Origin: Paenibacillus terrae
GTDB lineage: Bacteria; Bacillota; Bacilli; Paenibacillales; Paenibacillaceae
NCBI RefSeq assembly: GCF_000943545.1
Contig: NZ_JTHP01000007.1
Span: 1-64,000 of the forward strand
Direction of reading: 5' to 3'
DNA length: 64,000 nucleotides
Made by a program: the position numbers and the translations under genes. Below the pieces are notes generated by a model. The model ran no database searches. It saw only the letters and a program-made list of their open reading frames with translations, and was not told the origin of the DNA. This document shows positions 9,563 to 17,224 of the stretch, in pieces; the stretch's first letter is position 1, and every line of letters starts with the position of its first letter.

Positions 9563-9565
9563 CTC

Positions 9566-9745
9566 CTATCGCTCTTCCAGACGATCCACACGGACGGTTT
9601 GAGTATTGCCGGGATTGCTGCCCACCTGTACGGTAGCCATACCGTTTGCTTCATCCACATGCTCGATCCAGATTGGTTTACCCTCTAATTGCACGGCAAT
9701 GTTTTCGGATGAATTGTAAATCGCTTTTGCTCGTTCCACGTTCAT
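9566..9745 (-). CDS. sspH: Small acid-soluble spore protein, H-type
   Basis: The 59-residue product (MNVERAKAIYNS, IAVQLEGKPIWIEHVDE, MATVQVGSNP) matches the H-type minor small acid-soluble spore proteins made in the forespore and stored in the spore core. A GGAGGAGATC ribosome binding site precedes the ATG. It marks the host as an endospore former. The downstream hydrolase gene starts only three bases beyond its stop, so that gene may also be expressed late in sporulation. No sigma-G promoter could be placed with certainty. Confidence 0.9.
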   Translation of the reverse strand: MNVERAKAIYNSSENIAVQLEGKPIWIEHVDEANGMATVQVGSNPGNTQTVRVDRLEER

Positions 9746-9803
9746 GCTGATCTCCTCCTGATGATTTGTTTTGTATCCATTTATTTCAGAAATACAGGTT
9801 CAC

Positions 9804-10043
9804 CTAGTCCTCATCTATAATCCGTTCAATGTCCAATGAAGGGATGCTATGAGAAGGCGAAGTTGAAACCACAGCCTCCAAATCCACATGACCCACAGCT
9901 ACAGGAAAAGGCGGCTGGGTTCCATGGGAAAGGGCAAACTCGGGCGGCAATGCATCCTGTTCGCCTCCGGCGGGTCCCCGAAAGGCGATATGGCTTTGAC
10001 CCACACGATGTCTGATTTGCCGAGGATAGGATTTTCCGGGCAT
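9804..10043 (-). CDS. Hypothetical 79-residue protein
   Basis: I chose the ATG at 10043 because AGGAGGT lies eight bases before it; a longer frame to 10133 has no such site. The product is rich in Pro, His and Ser (FRGPAGGEQDALPPEFALSH, SPSHSIPSLDIERIIDED) and shows no membrane segment, so it may be unfolded or a partner peptide. It lies just upstream of sspH in the same direction, so a spore-associated role is possible but unproven. I do not recognise the family. Confidence 0.6.
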   Translation of the reverse strand: MPGKSYPRQIRHRVGQSHIAFRGPAGGEQDALPPEFALSHGTQPPFPVAVGHVDLEAVVSTSPSHSIPSLDIERIIDED

Positions 10044-10167
10044 AAATTGTACCTCCTTTTGAATCGGATATACCTTACTATGCACCAAAAAAGCTGTAAC
10101 CATGCGCAAGCGGGAGCAATTAGTAGCCTTCATTTACACCTCATACTCGTGAGCTTAAACATCAAAC

Positions 10168-10196
10168 AGCCCCAGCTTCTCACGAAGACCGGGGCT
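10168..10196 (-). terminator. Probable terminator after the RidA gene
   Basis: On the minus strand AGCCCC-ggt-CTTC pairs with GAAG-ct-GGGGCT around a short loop, followed by GTTTG. The T-tract is weak, so this is a likely but not certain terminator. Confidence 0.5.
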
Positions 10197-10232
10197 ATCT
10201 ATGATTCCATCACCATAAATGAGTTATTATTT

Positions 10233-10631
10233 TTATGCTTTAGCTGCCCAAATTTCAATTTCAATTTTTATTTCAGGCAATCCTAGAGCAGTAAGGTAGC
10301 CGATAGTCATTGCAGGATAATCATTCCCAAATAACTTTTCCCATTGGGAATACATGTAATCCCAATCTATCTGCTCAGTTGCCCATACATTTACTTTAAT
10401 AATATTGTCAGCGGTTAATTGTTCAGCGTCCAAAACTGATTTAATGTTATTAAAAGTATTACTGATTTGCAGGTTAAAGCTTTCTGGGAATTGGCCATTC
10501 TGATCTACTCCAATTTGACCTGAAGTCACGAATAGCTCTGAATTTCTGGGAATTTTAGTTATATGTGTGTAATTCCCTACTGGTTTCGGCATACCTGCCG
10601 GGTTTTTTCTAATAATTTTTTCATTCTTCAT
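10233..10631 (-). CDS. RidA/YjgF-family protein (enamine/imine deaminase-like)
   Basis: The 132-residue product has the RidA layout: a N-terminal strand region, LFVTSGQIGVDQNGQ, then a long helix (NTFNNIKSVLDAEQLTADNI) and a C-terminal PEIKIEIEIWAAK strand. Family members form trimers and remove reactive enamine/imine intermediates made by PLP enzymes. The conserved Arg that binds the substrate carboxylate in true RidA proteins is not evident in its usual place (the C-terminal half reads MTIGYLTALGLPEIKIEIE), so this may be a subfamily with a different substrate. It is transcribed alone. Confidence 0.88.
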   Translation of the reverse strand: MKNEKIIRKNPAGMPKPVGNYTHITKIPRNSELFVTSGQIGVDQNGQFPESFNLQISNTFNNIKSVLDAEQLTADNIIKVNVWATEQIDWDYMYSQWEKLFGNDYPAMTIGYLTALGLPEIKIEIEIWAAKA

Positions 10632-11040
10632 TTAATCAACCTCGTCATTTTAAAATTTTTCTACCGTTTCTTCTAACCATTTTTAGGCAGACTCCACCCA
10701 TAAAAATGATTTTAGAAAAAAACAGCAGTAGAGTATCCATATCCAAAAGATATAAAGTTTAATGATCTTTTCTTCATGACATGAACACTCCTTTCTTATA
10801 AAATGGCAAGATTATTTATTATCCCTTATTTTAATATAACAAATGTAACTTAACAACTTCAAATCATGGTGCTATGCGATGTAGTCATACCTCAGAAGGC
10901 AGATTAATTGGCTTGCTCTTTTCTTTACACCTCATACATTCCTTTCTCCGAAGCATACTAAGTGAAAATGCATAGCTCACGGCCGAGCGTTGGAATCGAA
11001 GGATACAAAATGCGGATTAAAGAAACGGAGGACTGGCGGT
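10632..11040. other. Intergenic region between ridA-like gene and ku
   Basis: About 400 bases, mostly AT-rich. It holds a possible 21-codon frame (described separately) and should contain the promoter for ku on the right side. Nothing else is recognisable. Confidence 0.5.
10712..10777 (-). CDS. Possible 21-residue peptide gene
   Basis: An ATG at 10777 with AAGGAG ten bases upstream opens a frame coding MKKRSLNFISFGYGYSTAVF plus a final Phe. A basic N-terminus followed by an aromatic and hydrophobic stretch could be a small membrane-active or leader peptide. It lies about 80 bases upstream of the ridA-like gene. A frame this short can arise by chance. Confidence 0.25.
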   Translation of the reverse strand: MKKRSLNFISFGYGYSTAVFF

Positions 11041-11955
11041 ATGCATACGGTCTGGAAAGGCGCGATCAGCTTTGGGCTGGTTCATGTGCCCGTTAAGATG
11101 TTTTCGGCTACAGAGGATAAGGATATTTCCATGCGTTATATTCACAAGGAATGCGGAAGTCCGCTCAGTTATGTACGCAAGTGTCCCGTTTGTGACAAGG
11201 AGGTCGAATGGGAGGAAATTGGAAAAGGCTATGAATACGAAAAAGGGAAGTTTGTCATGTTCGATAAGGAGGAACTGGAGCAAATCAGCGGACAAGCGGA
11301 TAAAAATATCGTTATTTTGGATTTTGTGGACTTGCAGGAGATTGATCCGATTTATTTTCAAAAAACGTATTATTTGTCCCCGGATCAGGCAGGCTCTAAT
11401 GCTTACAAGCTTCTTATGAATGCGATGAAGGATACCGGGAAAATTGGCATTGCCCAAATCTCGATCCGATCCAAAAGCAGTCTGGCGGCTATTCGTGTGC
11501 TGGATGAATGTTTGGCGGTGGAGACGATGTTTTACCCGGATGAAATCCGACCGGTGTCCCAGGTTCCTAATCTGCCGGGGCAGGAGGAAGTTAAAGAGAA
11601 GGAGCTGACCATGGCAAAAATGCTCATTGAGCAGCTATCTACACCTTTTGATGCAGCAAAATATACGGACCAGTACCGCGAGCGGCTGCTGGATCTCATT
11701 CAGCATAAAGTGGCTGGAGAAGAGATCCGAATCGCCCCGTCCCAGCCGCAGACCAATGTCGTGGACCTGATGGCTGCACTCCAGGCCAGCATCGAGGCAG
11801 TGAAGCCTGTTGTTACCGATCCCGGCACTGCTGTGAAAAAACGCCCTGCGCGTAAAACAGCAGCCACAACAACACAACAAGCTGTGGCAGGAGATTCCAT
11901 TTCCCCGACTCCGATCAAAAAGAAAAGAAGCACGGCCAAATGCAAGGAAACCTGA
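11041..11955 (+). CDS. ku: Ku protein, DNA end-binding factor of non-homologous end joining
   Basis: The 304-residue product starts MHTVWKGAISFGLVHVPVKM, the signature opening of bacterial Ku, and shows YIHKECGSPLSYVRKCPVCDK and a core up to about residue 255. Ku forms a ring dimer on broken DNA ends and recruits LigD. The C-terminal tail (about 256-304) is Lys/Arg/Ala/Thr-rich (KKRPARKT, PIKKKRSTAK), as in Ku tails that contact DNA. I chose the ATG at 11041, with GGAGG upstream. Its usual partner, a LigD polymerase gene, lies at 20648 on the same strand, with a lasso peptide operon between them. Confidence 0.95.
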   Translation: MHTVWKGAISFGLVHVPVKMFSATEDKDISMRYIHKECGSPLSYVRKCPVCDKEVEWEEIGKGYEYEKGKFVMFDKEELEQISGQADKNIVILDFVDLQEIDPIYFQKTYYLSPDQAGSNAYKLLMNAMKDTGKIGIAQISIRSKSSLAAIRVLDECLAVETMFYPDEIRPVSQVPNLPGQEEVKEKELTMAKMLIEQLSTPFDAAKYTDQYRERLLDLIQHKVAGEEIRIAPSQPQTNVVDLMAALQASIEAVKPVVTDPGTAVKKRPARKTAATTTQQAVAGDSISPTPIKKKRSTAKCKET

Positions 11956-11975
11956 GACTGCGGCGACTCAGGTTT
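11951..11975. terminator. Terminator between ku and the convergent lasso operon
   Basis: CCTGAG and CTCAGG enclose a ten-base loop, followed by TTT on the + strand and by TTTCC on the minus strand. It can serve both converging transcripts. Confidence 0.6.
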
Positions 11976-12045
11976 AGCATATGCTTACGGAAGACAAGCC
12001 CATTTAAATCCAGTGGGGAGTTAAGCTTGTCAACAGAACAGGCAG

Positions 12046-13914
12046 CTAAGGGGTGGCGATGACACTGCTTTGGTATGACAGCAGTTGGCTGAACGCCCCC
12101 CGCTCCTCCTGCACCAATTGGCGGTAATTCCCCTGCTGTATAATCTCGCCCTGTTCCAGAACGACAATTTGATCGGCATGACGAATGGTCGACAGACGAT
12201 GAGCAATGACGATCAGCGTCATTTGACCTTTCATCCGCTCCAGCGCCGCCTGGATATCGGCTTCATGCTCTCCATCCAGCGCACTTGTCGCCTCATCCAG
12301 AATGAGTACCGGAGGACGATGCAGGACAGCCCTTGCCAACACAAGCCGCTGACGTTCCCCTCCTGACAGACGAATGCCGCGATCCCCGATTACCGTATCC
12401 AGCCCTTCGGGCAATTTGGCAACAAACCCGTCTGCGGCTGCAAAATGTAACGCTTCCCATAACTGCTGCTCGCTCGCATCTGCATCCGCCAGCTTCAAAT
12501 TTTCACGGACGGTGGCATGGAATAAAAAAGGGTCCTGCGACACATAGCCAAATGATTGCCGCCACTGTGGCAAAAGCTCGTCGTCCAGCACATGTCCGTC
12601 CATTTTAATCTGGCCCTGGGTTGGGCGTAAAAATCCCATCAGGACGTCAACCATTGTACTTTTGCCTGCGCCCGATTTCCCCACAATGGCCGTCATTCCC
12701 CGAGCGGGGATGAACAGATTTATTTGGTGTAATGCAAGCTCTGCTGTACCCTCATACCGATAATCCAGACCACTGCATTCAATGCCCGTGCGGAGATACA
12801 AGGGCTGGCGTGCAGATGCAGTTGTAGATGCAGATTCATGGGTTGCCGATAAATCGCTTGAAACGCGAGTCTCAAAGGTTGTAAGTGCGTTCAGCGATGG
12901 ATCTGAGAAAGCTTCGCATTCCTGCTGTACCTTGGTCACACTTTCAAAGGCAGACAGCATGGACATGATATATTCCAGACTCGCTTGAATAAGGGCAAAC
13001 CTTGGCCATAAGCGGGAAAATATAAGAATGAGCACAATCAATTTTTCAGGAGAGACATGTAGCCATTGCAGTGACACAAACATGATGCAAGCAACAAATA
13101 CGGCAGCCGCTGTGCGATGGAAAAATTGTGTAGTGGCATTTTGCCGGACAAACTGGGTTGTATTGTCCTCCATACGTTGGGTCAAAGAGCGAAACCAGTC
13201 TATATTCGCGGCTTCCAGCAGATTGCTTTTAATATCCTTCATCCCGTTCATATGGTCGGTAATTCCGGCAAAATAAATCTGCGATAGCTCGGTGGTACGG
13301 TCGCCCAGTTGTTTAGCGTTTTGAATGGACCTGCGAAACACGACAAACAGCCCCAATCCGCATAGAAACACCAGTCCGGTTAAAGAAGGAGACAGCCAAA
13401 AAGCCAGTGCAATCTGGATCAGCGTAAAAATAACGGCTGTGGCGAGCTGAAGGAGCAGATTGGTTCCCTGACTGACACGCGCCAGCTCGGTTGTCATCAC
13501 ATGGCTGAAATCAGACTTCCGCTGACGCAAATAAAAAGTCCATTGAGCCTTCATAAAGGAGGTATATACATCTATTCGAAGGGAACGCATGAATCGTTGC
13601 TGAATCCGCGAATTCAGAATGGACTGGTAACGCTGAAGCAGAGCCTGCCCTATGAGCAGCAACGCAAAAAGCAGCAGCATTCCCGGCAACAGCCAGCTTT
13701 TAGGGATGTTTGACAAGAAAAGATCAAATCCGCCTGACAGGAAGGGTATCCCTCCATGACCGCCAAATATGCCGATAGCCGCCAGCATGGGAACAAGCAT
13801 GTAAATACCCAGTCCCTCCAGCAAGCTGACGATGATCATACAACCAATATTGAGAAATAACGCACCGCCGTTCACGGCATACAGCTTAGTCATGTATAAT
13901 CGCAGGTGGTACAT
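12046..13914 (-). CDS. ABC exporter (permease fused to ATPase), lasso peptide D protein
   Basis: The 622-residue half-transporter has six predicted membrane segments in residues about 20-310 and a nucleotide-binding domain in the last 230 residues with Walker A GKSGAGKST, signature LSGGERQRL and Walker B VLILDEATSALD. It probably works as a homodimer exporting the mature lasso peptide and giving self-immunity. The start ATG has AAGGAG upstream and lies 20 bases after the B2 gene. It is the last gene of the lasso operon. The assignment as exporter of this peptide rests on its position; the fold itself is certain. Confidence 0.9.
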   Translation of the reverse strand: MYHLRLYMTKLYAVNGGALFLNIGCMIIVSLLEGLGIYMLVPMLAAIGIFGGHGGIPFLSGGFDLFLSNIPKSWLLPGMLLLFALLLIGQALLQRYQSILNSRIQQRFMRSLRIDVYTSFMKAQWTFYLRQRKSDFSHVMTTELARVSQGTNLLLQLATAVIFTLIQIALAFWLSPSLTGLVFLCGLGLFVVFRRSIQNAKQLGDRTTELSQIYFAGITDHMNGMKDIKSNLLEAANIDWFRSLTQRMEDNTTQFVRQNATTQFFHRTAAAVFVACIMFVSLQWLHVSPEKLIVLILIFSRLWPRFALIQASLEYIMSMLSAFESVTKVQQECEAFSDPSLNALTTFETRVSSDLSATHESASTTASARQPLYLRTGIECSGLDYRYEGTAELALHQINLFIPARGMTAIVGKSGAGKSTMVDVLMGFLRPTQGQIKMDGHVLDDELLPQWRQSFGYVSQDPFLFHATVRENLKLADADASEQQLWEALHFAAADGFVAKLPEGLDTVIGDRGIRLSGGERQRLVLARAVLHRPPVLILDEATSALDGEHEADIQAALERMKGQMTLIVIAHRLSTIRHADQIVVLEQGEIIQQGNYRQLVQEERGAFSQLLSYQSSVIATP

Positions 13915-13934
13915 AATGCACGCTCCTTATCAGG

Positions 13935-15599
13935 TCAGTGCTTTGAGAGTCGCCGTTTTAGCCAGAGAAATGGACGTAGAGGGATGTACAGAAAATGCAG
14001 CTGGCGAGGCAGCGGTAAAACCGCCGGATCGCCCGTAGAAGGAAGCAAACGGCTTATCAGGTACATCAATCGGTGGCTCGGCCCCTTTAGGGAGAGCAAA
14101 TAGGATCGACTGGTTGGCTGGTGGGTAGCTGGTTCGGCTACCGGGTACGCCGCGGGTACGCTGGCCTGAATGAAGTCCAGCGCGCTCAGCGCGAGCCTGT
14201 GCGCCAGCCGTGTAGCCGCTACCTGACGCAGCGGCTCCGGTATCGAGGTGCCCAGCAGCGCGGCGGCGAGCGCCCAAGCCTGCCCGCCCGCAGGCAGGCC
14301 CCCATATCGGCGCATCATCGGCAGAAGCGCCTCCCAATCGACGGCGCGTACCGCAAGCCTGTCGATGTCCACCAGCCAGCGCAGCCTGAACCAGCCGTGA
14401 CGTGCCCCGTGTGCGCTGAGGTACAGAAACTGGTGCTCGCTGCCAAGCGTGTACACACAGGGTACTCCTGTGGCTGTGACTTCACCGATTTGCCTGTGTT
14501 TCCACAGGTCCTCAAAAGAAGGTTCTCCGCCTGCATCCGGGTGGAGCCGCCAATGCAGCTCTATCTCTACCCGCTTATGCGGATGAAGAAAGGATGCATG
14601 ATGGTCCTTCCATTTCCAACTGCCCAGGACACGCGCTTCTCCGCTTTTGGGTACATACCCGGCTTCCTGCATCCAATGCTCAGCCTGATCCATGTCGTCC
14701 GGGGCAATGAGTAAATCTACGTCCTTGGAGGTACGCAGGGAAACATCCCCGTACAATTGCTGCGCCAAGGCAGGACCCTTGAGCATAAGTACACGGATGC
14801 CATGATTCATGAGCAGCCCGGTCACCCGCCCAGCTTCCGCTTGCAGGTGCAACATACGCAGGGTGTTCCGGTGATATTGCGCCTGAAGGTTGCGCAGCAA
14901 TTCAGCGGGGATGGCCGGATGATTTATTCTTTTCAGCTGGAGATATACTGCAGGTACCACCCGATGGTGTTCTGCCAGCCGCAGCAAGCGGGCCCAATCC
15001 AATCCATACAGAGCAGCAGCATCGACTGTATCCAGCCTTGGAGTGGCGTCTTTTCGCAGTAAAAAGAGCAGCAGTGTTAATTCCTGATCCTCATTCCAGC
15101 GGTCAGGTTTCAGAGCAGTATGGGTGGACATGCTTTCAGCAATCTTCGTATTTGGGTCCGTCACAGCACGCCTGCCGAAGGTGCCCACTATGGTAAACGC
15201 CCCCATCTCCCGTTCGCCCGTAACATAAATCGGTCCACTCCGCACCCAGGCATGTGCCGCCAAACGTCCCGCATCATTCTTGGCTGTGCCAAGATACAGT
15301 GTGCAGTCCAGCTTTCTGCGACCAAGCAACGTCATTGCGGCAGCAGCCTGCACAAGACAGCTACTGCGCCAAGGGGTATAACGGCTTGCCAACTCCACCG
15401 CATGTGAAATATGCCGAACGGCTTGCTTCTGCCGGGCATCACACTCCCAAGAGGTTTCTTCCATCCGTATTCCCCAGCCGCGTGCATAATCTTCAAACGG
15501 ACGATGCTGGTGAAGACGCGCCCATCCCAGTTGCAGCCAGGCTTCCGGCAGCAGTCTCCTGACCTCCGGGGATAGACGGCGAAGGCGTTGAACCCACAT
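13935..15599 (-). CDS. Lasso peptide B2 leader protease fused to a nucleotidyltransferase-like domain
   Basis: Residues about 1-145 form the lasso B2 domain (transglutaminase-type Cys protease) with Cys81 in WRSSCLVQAAAAM and His116 in AAHAWVRSG; it should cut the leader from the precursor. Residues about 200-470 match the family 5 nucleotidyltransferase-like domain: LKGPALAQQLYGD (from Lys274) and SKDVDLLI with Asp293 and Asp295 as metal ligands. In related Bacillales clusters such a nucleotidyltransferase is, to my recollection, a separate gene; here it is joined to B2 in one chain of 554 residues. Its start lies one base after the B1 stop, so B1 and B2 are coupled and probably act together. 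The role of the second domain is unknown; it might modify the peptide or a cofactor. Confidence 0.88.
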   Translation of the reverse strand: MWVQRLRRLSPEVRRLLPEAWLQLGWARLHQHRPFEDYARGWGIRMEETSWECDARQKQAVRHISHAVELASRYTPWRSSCLVQAAAAMTLLGRRKLDCTLYLGTAKNDAGRLAAHAWVRSGPIYVTGEREMGAFTIVGTFGRRAVTDPNTKIAESMSTHTALKPDRWNEDQELTLLLFLLRKDATPRLDTVDAAALYGLDWARLLRLAEHHRVVPAVYLQLKRINHPAIPAELLRNLQAQYHRNTLRMLHLQAEAGRVTGLLMNHGIRVLMLKGPALAQQLYGDVSLRTSKDVDLLIAPDDMDQAEHWMQEAGYVPKSGEARVLGSWKWKDHHASFLHPHKRVEIELHWRLHPDAGGEPSFEDLWKHRQIGEVTATGVPCVYTLGSEHQFLYLSAHGARHGWFRLRWLVDIDRLAVRAVDWEALLPMMRRYGGLPAGGQAWALAAALLGTSIPEPLRQVAATRLAHRLALSALDFIQASVPAAYPVAEPATHQPTSRSYLLSLKGPSHRLMYLISRLLPSTGDPAVLPLPRQLHFLYIPLRPFLWLKRRLSKH

Positions 15600-15600
15600 T

Positions 15601-15903
15601 TTAAACCGTCTCCCGCAGAAGCTTTAGCAGTCCTTCCCGCTCCAGTTCAGTCACAAAGGTATGTACCTGCTGTCTGCACCGTTCCTCGTCCACTTCATAT
15701 TCTTCCGTCAGAGCAGCTACGATCTCCCCGAGTGAAGGGCAGGATTCAGCCAGTTCCCAGATTCGTCCTCCCGTGAAGCCGAGATTATAATATTTTCCTG
15801 TGTTGATGCTCATCATGACCTTTTCCCCGTCCATGTCACTGACATAGACTTCCTCACCGTGAATAACACGGTCATGATCCTTCATCGAATGAGTAGCTGC
15901 CAT
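15601..15903 (-). CDS. Lasso peptide B1 protein (PqqD-like leader-binding protein)
   Basis: The 100-residue product has a PqqD-type fold pattern: VMMSINTGKYYNLGFTGGRIWELAE followed by a helix region (EIVAALTEEYEVDEERCRQQ). B1 proteins hold the leader of the lasso precursor and present it to B2. I chose the ATG at 15903 because AAGGAGG lies nine bases before it; the frame opens earlier at 15933 without a good site. It overlaps the kinase gene by 32 bases and its stop lies next to the B2 start, so expression is tightly coupled. Confidence 0.9.
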   Translation of the reverse strand: MAATHSMKDHDRVIHGEEVYVSDMDGEKVMMSINTGKYYNLGFTGGRIWELAESCPSLGEIVAALTEEYEVDEERCRQQVHTFVTELEREGLLKLLRETV

Positions 15904-16945
15904 AGCTGTTTTCCTCCTTACGAATGATATCAAGTACCCGATCTACAACCTCGGACGCGGTAAAAGCAGAGCTATCCCTCAGTAGTCGCCAGCCCTCCAC
16001 CTGCCGGGCCATCCGGGCTGCCGTTCCAAAATGCCATTCACCCAGACTCATTCGCGGAATGATCACCCTGCGATATGTATGAAGCAATAACGTATGCAAG
16101 AACTCCAGCATGTTCAAGGGTTGTTCCGTAACCGCCGCCAACTCCCCTTCACGTTGGAACTCACGGTTGGGAGACTCTGCCACCAGCTCGAATACACCTC
16201 CCAAGGGAAGCGGTTTGTTGTGGAAGTAGTCCACTCTCGGCACGGCATATTTATTCAGCTCACCTGTAAGCTTACGCAAATGTCCATTTTTGAGCATCGC
16301 AGGATTTCCGTCCATTAAAGCAAGCCCGTGATTACTTTTGCGTGCATGCTTGTTTCCCTGTAAAGCCTTCAGATGGAGCAAGCTTTCCAGACCCAACTTT
16401 TGCTGCGGGTAAGCCGGATAGACTATGGTTTCGGAAGCCGTAGCTTGCATAGCAATAACATCATCACTGACCATCCGATACCCTGCCTGTGTAAAAGCAG
16501 CAGCCAGCGTTGATTTTCCTGCTCCAGATTCGCCCACGAAAGCATAGGCCCTGCCTCCGATCACTACTGCACTCCCGTGAATAGGCAGTATCCGTCTTTG
16601 CATCAGAAGGACACCCATACATGTGCCCAGCATAAACAACCGCACCGTATCCGGATCAGCGCCAGAGTAAGAACATACTTCAATTTCCCTGCCCCCCCTG
16701 ACGGCGTAAATGGCTGTGTCCGGTATATGGAACATAAAGTGCTCACCCTGCATCACAAAATTAGCCTGCTCCAGCTGATCGCTCCATGCTGTCAAATCAG
16801 CCTGACGAATGACCACATCCTCCACCGCTCCCGGCGCTGCGGGTATCAATTCAGGCAGGTACAGCTCGCTGGCAAGTTTGAGTCCAAAGGCTGTATACAT
16901 CGTCAGGTTAACATGGGTACTCCTGTCATGCACGATAGGACTCAC
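15872..16945 (-). CDS. HPr kinase-like lasso peptide kinase
   Basis: The 357-residue protein has a P-loop at about 138-146 (GESGAGKST) and MVSDDVIAMQ about 15 residues later, the layout of HPr kinase/phosphorylase C-terminal domains. Homologues next to lasso genes, such as the paeninodin kinase, phosphorylate the C-terminal Ser of the precursor; this precursor also ends in Ser. The frame starts at a GTG at 16945 close to GAGGGAG; an internal ATG at 16900 is an alternative. It lies 97 bases after the precursor gene and overlaps B1. Confidence 0.88.
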   Translation of the reverse strand: MSPIVHDRSTHVNLTMYTAFGLKLASELYLPELIPAAPGAVEDVVIRQADLTAWSDQLEQANFVMQGEHFMFHIPDTAIYAVRGGREIEVCSYSGADPDTVRLFMLGTCMGVLLMQRRILPIHGSAVVIGGRAYAFVGESGAGKSTLAAAFTQAGYRMVSDDVIAMQATASETIVYPAYPQQKLGLESLLHLKALQGNKHARKSNHGLALMDGNPAMLKNGHLRKLTGELNKYAVPRVDYFHNKPLPLGGVFELVAESPNREFQREGELAAVTEQPLNMLEFLHTLLLHTYRRVIIPRMSLGEWHFGTAARMARQVEGWRLLRDSSAFTASEVVDRVLDIIRKEENSYGSYSFDEGS

Positions 16946-17042
16946 TCCCTCTGCCCTTTAAAAATCCCGCCTTTATTTCTTCGAGCAAAGCCTCCAACCC
17001 CCAAGAAATAAAGACGGCTGTGTATTGAATAATTGCCACTCT

Positions 17043-17171
17043 CTAGCTTGGGTTATACAAATCGGCATCGTGGTCAGATACCCAGTCAATCTGTTTCCAG
17101 CCCTTACCCGCCATCGTCTGGTTAATATCCAGCACCTCTATGGTTGGCTCTTGCCATTCTTTTTTACTCAT
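17043..17171 (-). CDS. Lasso peptide precursor, paeninodin-like (42 residues)
   Basis: Translation gives a 42-residue peptide after a strong GGAGGTGATGAC site. The leader (residues 1-20) has WQEP at 6-9, a Trp version of the YxxP motif bound by B1, then I11, L14 and the penultimate leader Thr19. Cleavage after Met20 leaves a 22-residue core starting AGKGWKQID, in which Ala21 and Asp29 would form a nine-member ring, as in paeninodin; cleavage after Ala21 would give a Gly1-Asp8 ring instead. The tail is acidic and aromatic (WVSDHDADLYNPS) and ends in Ser42, the expected target of the kinase. Tyr39, Ser32 and Ser42 are candidate sites for the operon's sulfotransferase. The sequence differs from paeninodin in nearly all core residues. 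Confidence 0.92.
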   Translation of the reverse strand: MSKKEWQEPTIEVLDINQTMAGKGWKQIDWVSDHDADLYNPS

Positions 17172-17224
17172 GTCATCACCTCCCCTCCAACGAACGACGT
17201 ATCTGTCTGACCGGATAGACTGGA

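Noticed and set aside
14121-14714. A 197-codon + strand frame opposite the B2-nucleotidyltransferase gene
   Set aside because: It is a shadow frame in a GC-rich part of a well-supported minus-strand gene, with an Arg/Pro-rich product and no ribosome binding site.
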